From: Candidatus Arcticimaribacter sp.
GTDB taxonomy: Bacteria > Bacteroidota > Bacteroidia > Flavobacteriales > Flavobacteriaceae
Length of the DNA: 12,055 nucleotides
Direction of reading: 5' to 3'
Assembly: GCA_011526275.1 (NCBI GenBank)
Contig: WTJP01000074.1
Location: 1-12,055 of the forward strand
Position numbers and translations under genes: made by a program. This document shows, one piece after another, positions 6,673-12,055 of the stretch. Numbering within the stretch: position 1 is the stretch's first letter; the number at the start of each line of letters is the position of its first letter. The notes under the pieces are model-generated. The model worked only from the letters and a program-made list of their open reading frames with translations, ran no database searches and was not told the origin of the DNA.

Positions 6673-6910
6673 ACACATCGTTCAATTCATCGAAGAAAAC
6701 GATGAGGACTATGTGATTGAAAGTTTGGAAGTACTCGAACATTTGTGTGACTACTCCGGCATTAAAGACGAAGAAGTCGATGTACTGGGAGAGATGATCT
6801 CCAACCTTTATGGAGCCCTTGAAGTCCAGAAAGAAATTAAAGGTGGTCTTCCCCAAAAAGAAGCACTGAACAATTTCATGAAACGGGTTCAAGGCAGTAT
6901 CGACCAATAA
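6653..6910 (+). CDS. DUF6952 family small protein, function unknown
   Basis: This is an 85-residue acidic, soluble, helical-looking protein with no signal peptide, membrane segment or cysteine pair; its only cysteine is in EHLCDYSG. Recognisable stretches are KLPLIKHIVQFIEENDEDY near the start, then GEMISNLYGALEV and KEALNNFMKRVQGSI toward the end. I recognise it as DUF6952 from memory of flavobacterial genomes, where it sits after the thioredoxin gene. The ATG at 6653 lies inside the end of the thioredoxin gene (20 bases shared, different frame). A TTG six bases earlier would add only two residues. An intrinsic terminator follows within 6 bases, so it is the last gene of the redox operon. 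Context suggests a link to thiol or peroxide metabolism, but no activity can be read from the sequence. Confidence 0.85.
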   Translation: MKLPLIKHIVQFIEENDEDYVIESLEVLEHLCDYSGIKDEEVDVLGEMISNLYGALEVQKEIKGGLPQKEALNNFMKRVQGSIDQ

Positions 6911-6915
6911 ACAAC

Positions 6916-6941
6916 ACCCCCTCCAAAAGAGGGGGTTTTTT
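6916..6941 (+). terminator. Rho-independent terminator of the redox operon
   Basis: ACCCCCTC (6916-6923) pairs perfectly with GAGGGGGT (6929-6936) around a five-base CAAAA loop. The GC-rich 8-bp stem leads straight into a run of six T (6936-6941). It starts 6 bases after the DUF6952 stop and separates the redox operon from ftsK. Confidence 0.95.
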
Positions 6942-6979
6942 GTAGGTCAACATAGGCCAAACAAGTCGGAGAGAATTTG

Positions 6980-6987
6980 TAAATTTG
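6980..6987 (+). promoter_or_regulatory. Possible -7 element of the ftsK-lolA-lptG-ribB unit
   Basis: TAAATTTG matches the Bacteroidota TAnnTTTG consensus and lies 16 bases before the ftsK ATG, which would give a leader of about ten bases. It sits downstream of the terminator at 6916-6941, so a new promoter is expected hereabouts. No TTTG is visible at the -33 distance, so the call is tentative. Confidence 0.35.
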
Positions 6988-7003
6988 TGGGAAGCGTTAA
7001 TTT

Positions 7004-9349
7004 ATGGCCGCCAAACCCAAAGTTCCAAAATTCAAGACAGAGGACCCTCAAAAGCAACGTTCCAGAGAAATCCTCTTTGGAGGCTTCTTGGTGTTGTTGG
7101 GTGTTTTACTTTTTGTCGCCTTTAGTTCCTATTTTTTTAGTTGGAAAGTCGATCAAAGTAACCTTTCCTCACTGGGCGATCGCAGTGTAGAGAGTACCAA
7201 TCTTTTACGAAAATTAGGCGCTGAAATTAGCCACTTTTTTATTTATGAAGGCGTAGGTATTGCCGCCTTTATCTTGGCTTATCTATTGTTGATGAGCGGA
7301 CTTTTCTACTTTTTCAACGTTCAAAAAAACAGCTTGGTTAAACGCTGGACTTGGGGATTGTACTATATGCTTTTGGTCAGCTTCACCGCTGCGCGCTTTA
7401 CTTCCATCTTCCCTTTCTTGGGAGGAAAAGTGGGCTTTGAAATTACCGACTTTACTATTGATTATATCGGTGTAATTGGCTTGTGGTCGCTGCTGCTCTT
7501 TATGGGACTAGTAGCCCTAGTGCTGCATTTAAACATTACACCAGAACGGATTATTGCTGCTTTACAGCCCTACTTTGTACGCGAAGAAAAATCGACAGAA
7601 CCCGTCACTAGCTTTGAAGAAGAAAGTGCTGCTTTTCAAGATGTGGTTCAAGAAGCGGAAAAAGAATTGGTCATGGATATTCCTGCACCTACGCCCATAC
7701 CAGTTCAAGAAGTCGCTGAAGTAGCCATGGAAGTTACTACCCAGCCTGAAGAAGAAGACCCAGCCCCAGAGATGAAAATTGAAGTAAAAGCCGTTCCCGA
7801 AGAAGAAACGGTCGATACCCTTTCAAGAGAATTGGTCGAGAAGTATGGGGCCTTTGACCCTACGCTCGAACTCAGTGGGTTTAAATTCCCTACGCTCGAC
7901 TTGCTCAAAGACTACGGCAGTTCTACCATCACCATTGATGAGGATGAACTAGAAGCCAACAAAAACAAAATCATCGACACCCTGCGCAATTACAAGATTG
8001 AGATTGCCAAGATCAAAGCGAATATTGGACCAACGGTTACCCTCTATGAAATTGTTCCAGCAGCTGGTGTACGTATTTCCAAAATCAAAAACTTAGAGGA
8101 CGATATTGCCCTTTCCCTTTCTGCATTGGGAATACGCATCATCGCCCCTATTCCAGGAAAAGGTACGGTAGGGATCGAAGTACCCAACCAGAAACCCAGC
8201 ATTGTTTCCATGCGATCGGTCATTGCGTCGCAAAAATTCCAGCAGGCCGAAATGGAATTACCCGTGGCTATTGGAAAAACCATTAGCAATGAAACCTTTG
8301 TCGCCGATTTAGCCAAGATGCCCCACCTCCTTATGGCGGGTGCAACCGGACAAGGAAAGTCGGTAGGGCTCAATGCCGTGCTCACTTCCCTGCTCTATAA
8401 AAAGCACCCGGCAGAAGTAAAATTCATTTTGGTCGATCCAAAAAAGGTGGAACTCAATATTTACAACAAAATTGAACGCCACTACCTGGCCAAACTACCC
8501 GATACTGAAGACGCCATTATTACCGACAACACCAAGGTTATTCACACCTTAAATTCTTTGTGTATTGAGATGGACAACCGCTATGAGTTGTTGAAAAATG
8601 CCATGTGCCGCAACATCAAAGAATACAATGCAAAGTTTAAGGCAAGAAAGCTAAACCCCGACGATGGACATGCGTTCTTGCCCTATATCGTTTTGGTGGT
8701 CGATGAGTTTGCCGACTTGATTATGACAGCGGGGAAAGAGGTGGAAACCCCCATCGCTCGCCTTGCGCAATTGGCGCGTGCCATTGGAATTCATTTGATT
8801 ATCGCCACCCAACGTCCTTCGGTCAATGTTATTACAGGGATTATCAAAGCAAACTTCCCTGCGCGTATCGCGTTTCGTGTTACTTCAAAAATTGATTCAC
8901 GTACCATTTTAGACAGTGGTGGTGCTGATCAGCTCATTGGACGTGGAGACATGCTTTACACCCAAGGAAACGATCTCACACGAATTCAATGTGCCTTTGT
9001 CGATACCCCAGAAGTGGAACGTATTGCAGAATATATTGGCAGTCAAAAAGCCTATCCTGAGGCGCATCTACTTCCCGAGTTTGTCGGGGAAGAATCGGCG
9101 GCATTGGACATCGATGCCAGCGATCGCGATGCCCTGTTTAGAGAAGCGGCGGAAGTGATTGTTACTGCACAACAAGGTTCAGCCTCGCTTTTGCAACGCA
9201 AATTGAAACTTGGTTACAACCGTGCAGGAAGAATTATCGATCAAATGGAAGCTGCAGGCATTGTAGGGCCTTTTGAAGGCAGCAAAGCACGGCAGGTTTT
9301 GGTTCCCGACCTCGCAGCTTTGGAACAATTATTGAACAACGAAGATTAA
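7004..9349 (+). CDS. ftsK: DNA translocase FtsK/SpoIIIE
   Basis: This 781-residue septal DNA pump moves chromosome ends through the closing division septum and in many bacteria activates XerCD recombination at dif. The N-terminus carries about four membrane segments (roughly 24-46, 82-104, 117-137 and 155-176). A linker of about 95 residues rich in Glu and Pro follows (190-285), much shorter than in E. coli FtsK. The motor has Walker A GATGQGKS (446-453), Walker B VLVVDEFADL (563-572) and the ATQRPSVNVITG segment (601-612). The winged-helix gamma domain, which reads polar DNA sequences (KOPS-type), spans about 706-768 and includes KLGYNRAGRIIDQMEAAGIV. The ATG at 7004 begins a basic N-terminal tail. 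The gene follows a strong terminator and is 15 bases before lolA. A FtsK-LolA neighbour pair also exists in E. coli. Confidence 0.98.
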   Translation: MAAKPKVPKFKTEDPQKQRSREILFGGFLVLLGVLLFVAFSSYFFSWKVDQSNLSSLGDRSVESTNLLRKLGAEISHFFIYEGVGIAAFILAYLLLMSGLFYFFNVQKNSLVKRWTWGLYYMLLVSFTAARFTSIFPFLGGKVGFEITDFTIDYIGVIGLWSLLLFMGLVALVLHLNITPERIIAALQPYFVREEKSTEPVTSFEEESAAFQDVVQEAEKELVMDIPAPTPIPVQEVAEVAMEVTTQPEEEDPAPEMKIEVKAVPEEETVDTLSRELVEKYGAFDPTLELSGFKFPTLDLLKDYGSSTITIDEDELEANKNKIIDTLRNYKIEIAKIKANIGPTVTLYEIVPAAGVRISKIKNLEDDIALSLSALGIRIIAPIPGKGTVGIEVPNQKPSIVSMRSVIASQKFQQAEMELPVAIGKTISNETFVADLAKMPHLLMAGATGQGKSVGLNAVLTSLLYKKHPAEVKFILVDPKKVELNIYNKIERHYLAKLPDTEDAIITDNTKVIHTLNSLCIEMDNRYELLKNAMCRNIKEYNAKFKARKLNPDDGHAFLPYIVLVVDEFADLIMTAGKEVETPIARLAQLARAIGIHLIIATQRPSVNVITGIIKANFPARIAFRVTSKIDSRTILDSGGADQLIGRGDMLYTQGNDLTRIQCAFVDTPEVERIAEYIGSQKAYPEAHLLPEFVGEESAALDIDASDRDALFREAAEVIVTAQQGSASLLQRKLKLGYNRAGRIIDQMEAAGIVGPFEGSKARQVLVPDLAALEQLLNNED

Positions 9350-9364
9350 GCTTAAATTGTTTTT

Positions 9365-10000
9365 ATGAAATCAACCTTTTTCACCTTTGCCCTTTTACTG
9401 TCCATAACGTGTTTCGGACAAGGTTTTGAGCAAGCGAAAAATTTATTGGATCAAGTGTCCAAAGAAATGAAAAGCCATGAAAACATTCGCTTTGACTTTA
9501 GTTATGTGCTGGAAAACAAGAAAGAGCAAATCCGACAAGAAATGGAAGGAAACGTAACCCTCGCTGGAGACCGTTATCAACTTCATTTTCTCGATGCGAT
9601 TCAACTTTTTGACGGAAGTAAAATCTACACCATCGTTCCTGAAAACGAAGAAATCACTGTTAGTTTTCCCGAAGATGAAGAAGATGTAAGTGTCAACCCC
9701 TCGAAGCTATTGAGTTTTTATGAAGAAGGCTATGGCTATGAGTGGGACATTGAACAACGCGTGATGGGGCGAACCATTCAATTCATAAAATTGATTCCCA
9801 GCCCTGCCTCCGACGAAGTAAAATACCTTTTATTGGGTATAGACATTAACCGCAAACAGGTGTACCGACTAATTGAAGTGGGGAACAACGGCACTCTGAC
9901 TACCCTTACACTTAAAAATCAAGAGTTCGACATTAGCTTGCCCCCCACCTACTTTGATTTCGACGCCAAAGCCTATCCCAACTACTACATCAACGACTAG
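9365..10000 (+). CDS. lolA: Outer-membrane lipoprotein carrier LolA
   Basis: This 211-residue periplasmic protein has a signal peptide of about 19 residues, probably cut after FGQ. Cys16 in the signal does not sit in a lipobox (SITC). The mature part opens with a helix (AKNLLDQVSKEMKSHENI) followed by alternating beta strands such as MEGNVTLAGDRYQLHF and a QLFDGSKIYTIVP segment, which fits the half-barrel LolA/LolB fold. The family carries lipoproteins released by the LolCDE transporter to the outer membrane; Bacteroidota generally lack an obvious LolB. Sequence identity to the E. coli protein looks low, so the call rests on fold-like pattern, signal peptide and position. It lies 15 bases after ftsK and its stop overlaps the lptG start by one base. 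Confidence 0.88.
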   Translation: MKSTFFTFALLLSITCFGQGFEQAKNLLDQVSKEMKSHENIRFDFSYVLENKKEQIRQEMEGNVTLAGDRYQLHFLDAIQLFDGSKIYTIVPENEEITVSFPEDEEDVSVNPSKLLSFYEEGYGYEWDIEQRVMGRTIQFIKLIPSPASDEVKYLLLGIDINRKQVYRLIEVGNNGTLTTLTLKNQEFDISLPPTYFDFDAKAYPNYYIND

Positions 10001-11490
10001 TGAAAATAATCGATCGCTATATTCTAACCCTCTATCTAACGCGCTTGTTTAGCGTGTTCTTTATTTTGATGTTCATCTTCATCATTCAAACCTTTTGGTT
10101 ATTTATCGATGAATTTGCGGGGAAGGGAATTGATGCCGAGGTTATTTTTAAGTTTTTGGCCTTTTACTCACCAAAACTGTATCCATTGGTGATGCCTTTA
10201 TCGGTACTTCTAGCGTCCATTATGACCTATGGGGCCTTGGCAGAAAACTATGAGTTTGCCGCCATGAAATCAACAGGGATATCGCTGCAACGCGCCTTGA
10301 TGAGTTTGGTGGTTTTCCATTTCTTCCTCGGTATTGGAAGTTTCTATTTTTCCAACCATGTTATTCCTTTGGGCGAATTTAAATATTTCAACTTAAGGCG
10401 AAATCTTGCCAAGCTTAAACCCGCCCTCGCCATTACCGAAGGGATTTTCAACGAAATTGGAGAGATGAATATCAAGGTGAGCCGGAAGTATGGAGAAGAC
10501 AACCGCTTTTTGGAAGATGTCATTATCCACGAAAAATCGCCTGACAATAAAAACAGAGTGGTCATTAAAGCCAAACGCGGGGAACTCAAAAGCGCTAGTA
10601 TTGGGCAGGAGTTGCAATTGATTTTATTTGACGGAAATCGCTATGAAGAAATCTATTCTTCCAGAGCCCAAGAGTTGCGCAAATTAAAACACGCCAAGGT
10701 TTCCTTTAATGAATACGTACTCAATATCGATTTATCGCAGTTCAACAACGTTGATTTAGACGAAGAGAAATACACCAGCACCTACCGCATGCAAAAGGTA
10801 GATGAACTCAACCACAGTATTGATTCCCTAGAAACGCGTTTCCGTCGTGAGCGGGTGTCCTATGCTCGAAATTTTGTCACCACCAGTTTAGCCAACAATT
10901 TAGAAGAAGTCGATCGGGAATCTTTTGTACCTACCCCAGATTCAATTTTTAATCTGTACCGAAATCCCATAAAGTTCTTGGGGGATTCTATCTATAACAA
11001 ACACGCACAAGTGGTGCGCCAAGCAAAAATTTCATTGGAAGGTATGAAGCGTAATTTGGAATCGAAGAAACGCTTGTTCTTCACCAATCAAAAGCGTATC
11101 AATCTCCACAAAAACAGCTTGCACGAGAAGTACACTTTGGGTGTGAGTATCTTATTGCTGTTTCTAGTAGGGGCATCTTTGGGAGCCATCATCCGCAAAG
11201 GAGGACTTGGTTTACCCATGGTTTTAGCCATCTTGATTTTCCTCACCTTCCACTACATAGGACTATTCGGGAAAAACGCATCAGAAGACAGCAGTATTTC
11301 GCCCCTCTTGGGCAGCTGGCTATCGACCCTAATCATCGCGCCCTTTGCACTTTATTTTACGCAACGTGCCTCTTCCGACAAAGGCATTGTCAATTTTGAC
11401 CCCATTATTGTTTTCTTTGAAAGTCAATTTAGCTCAATAAAGAATACTATTTTAGCGGGGAGAAAAGCACTATGGAAAAAGAAGCATTAG
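10000..11490 (+). CDS. lptG: LPS export permease of the LptF/LptG (YjgP/YjgQ) family
   Basis: This 496-residue inner-membrane permease belongs to the LptB2FG transporter that extracts LPS and feeds the LptC-A-D bridge. The N-terminus IIDRYILTLYLTRLFSVFF (3-21) is characteristic. Membrane segments fall at about 14-36, 63-80 and 101-119, followed by a large periplasmic region (about 120-375) and three more segments (379-397, 405-423, 436-454). E. coli LptG has about 360 residues; the extra length is mostly a charged, probably coiled-coil stretch at about 254-375 plus a basic tail ending KKKH. The start is GTG at 10000, sharing one base with the lolA stop (TAGTG); it is supported by the family N-terminus and coupling. 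The end overlaps ribB by 19 bases. LptF rather than LptG cannot be strictly excluded. Confidence 0.9.
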   Translation: MKIIDRYILTLYLTRLFSVFFILMFIFIIQTFWLFIDEFAGKGIDAEVIFKFLAFYSPKLYPLVMPLSVLLASIMTYGALAENYEFAAMKSTGISLQRALMSLVVFHFFLGIGSFYFSNHVIPLGEFKYFNLRRNLAKLKPALAITEGIFNEIGEMNIKVSRKYGEDNRFLEDVIIHEKSPDNKNRVVIKAKRGELKSASIGQELQLILFDGNRYEEIYSSRAQELRKLKHAKVSFNEYVLNIDLSQFNNVDLDEEKYTSTYRMQKVDELNHSIDSLETRFRRERVSYARNFVTTSLANNLEEVDRESFVPTPDSIFNLYRNPIKFLGDSIYNKHAQVVRQAKISLEGMKRNLESKKRLFFTNQKRINLHKNSLHEKYTLGVSILLLFLVGASLGAIIRKGGLGLPMVLAILIFLTFHYIGLFGKNASEDSSISPLLGSWLSTLIIAPFALYFTQRASSDKGIVNFDPIIVFFESQFSSIKNTILAGRKALWKKKH

Positions 11491-12055
11491 ACCGAATAGA
11501 AGACGCCATCGAAGCCGTAAAAAACGGGGAGGTCATTATTGTTGTAGACGATGATAACCGCGAGAACGAAGGCGATTTTTTAACCGCAGCAGAGAACATC
11601 AATCCTGAAATCATCAACTTTATGGCGAAGGAGGGACGCGGACTCATTTGTGCTCCCTTAACCGAGAAACGCTGTAAAGAACTGCAACTCGACCGTATGG
11701 TGAGTAACAATACCGATCCCATGGAAACAGCCTTTACGGTATCGGTTGACCTAAAAGGAAAAGGGGTTACCACAGGAATCTCGGCCAGTGATCGTGCTTT
11801 AACCATTCAAGCTTTAGTTGAAAAAGACACCCAACCGCACGATTTGTCTCGCCCCGGACATATTTTCCCTTTGATAGCAAAAGAAGGAGGGGTTCTACGC
11901 CGAACGGGGCACACCGAGGCAGCCATTGACTTCGCTCGTCTTGCAGGGAAACAACCTGCCGGAGTAATTGTGGAAATCATGAATGAAGATGGCACCATGG
12001 CCCGCTTGCCTCAATTGAGAAAAGTGGCTAAGAAATTTGACCTAAAATTGGTTTC
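11472..12055 (+). CDS. ribB: 3,4-dihydroxy-2-butanone 4-phosphate synthase (partial, runs off the window)
   Basis: The first 194 codons are present, with no stop before the window edge. The enzyme converts ribulose 5-phosphate into formate and the four-carbon unit used by lumazine synthase for riboflavin; it is cytoplasmic and needs Mg2+. The acidic active-site motif VVDDDNRENEGDF is at 24-36, SRPGHIFPL at 126-134 and HTEAAIDFARLAG at 147-159. This covers nearly the whole RibB domain, so it cannot be seen whether the gene continues into a GTP cyclohydrolase II domain, as bifunctional RibBA does. The ATG lies 19 bases inside the end of lptG. A GGGGAG (11457-11462) 9 bases upstream is a Shine-Dalgarno-like sequence, uncommon in this window. 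Coupled expression with lptG is likely. Confidence 0.95.
   Translation, partial: MEKEALDRIEDAIEAVKNGEVIIVVDDDNRENEGDFLTAAENINPEIINFMAKEGRGLICAPLTEKRCKELQLDRMVSNNTDPMETAFTVSVDLKGKGVTTGISASDRALTIQALVEKDTQPHDLSRPGHIFPLIAKEGGVLRRTGHTEAAIDFARLAGKQPAGVIVEIMNEDGTMARLPQLRKVAKKFDLKLV

Noticed and set aside
1130..9355. AGCTT directly after the TAA stops of the acyltransferase, peroxiredoxin and ftsK genes, with TTAAGCTTAA at 9346-9355.
   Set aside because: Three short matches noticed after the fact, with different spacing at the first; too little to call a signal.
1..12055. Search for a defence system, prophage, insertion sequence, CRISPR array, tRNA or rRNA.
   Set aside because: No transposase, integrase, nuclease or repeat array and no RNA gene was recognised; nearly every base belongs to a known gene family.

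Overview
The window looks like ordinary chromosome from a member of the Bacteroidota, most likely a marine or aquatic Flavobacteriia-type bacterium. Four things point there. Start regions are AT-rich and mostly lack Shine-Dalgarno sequences, and several upstream regions carry the Bacteroidota -7 element TAnnTTTG. The proteins resemble Bacteroidota versions, such as a CGCDG-type Kazal domain on a lipoprotein and a long LptG. Finally, the order peroxiredoxin, thioredoxin, DUF6952, FtsK, LolA, LptG, RibB is one I associate with Flavobacteriia from memory. I see no phage, insertion sequence, CRISPR, tRNA or rRNA. Nearly all of the DNA is coding, and the largest gap between genes is about 190 bases.

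Left block (56-2574, + strand): three tightly packed genes that probably form one transcript. They encode a multi-pass acyltransferase of the heparan-alpha-glucosaminide N-acetyltransferase type, a subfamily I haloalkane dehalogenase with its catalytic residues intact, and a lipoprotein joining DUF4377 to a Kazal domain. The last two are linked by an ATGA overlap. This is the accessory part of the window.

Middle block (2571-5600): lpd, encoding dihydrolipoyl dehydrogenase, lies on the minus strand. It converges with the lipoprotein gene (stop codons overlapping by 4 bases) and diverges from nhaC, which encodes a Na+/H+ antiporter.

Right block (5650-12055, + strand): a redox operon (2-Cys peroxiredoxin, thioredoxin-like protein, DUF6952) starts at a recognisable promoter with a palindrome in its spacer and ends at a textbook intrinsic terminator (6916-6941). 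After it comes ftsK-lolA-lptG-ribB, with gaps of 15, -1 and -19 bases. This unit combines chromosome segregation, lipoprotein trafficking, LPS export and riboflavin synthesis; ribB runs off the right edge.

I did not find a convincing new multi-gene system. The items most worth a second look are the palindrome and tandem repeat in the peroxiredoxin promoter, the DUF6952 gene overlapping the thioredoxin gene, the dehalogenase/Kazal lipoprotein pair, and a recurring GCGATCGC octamer.
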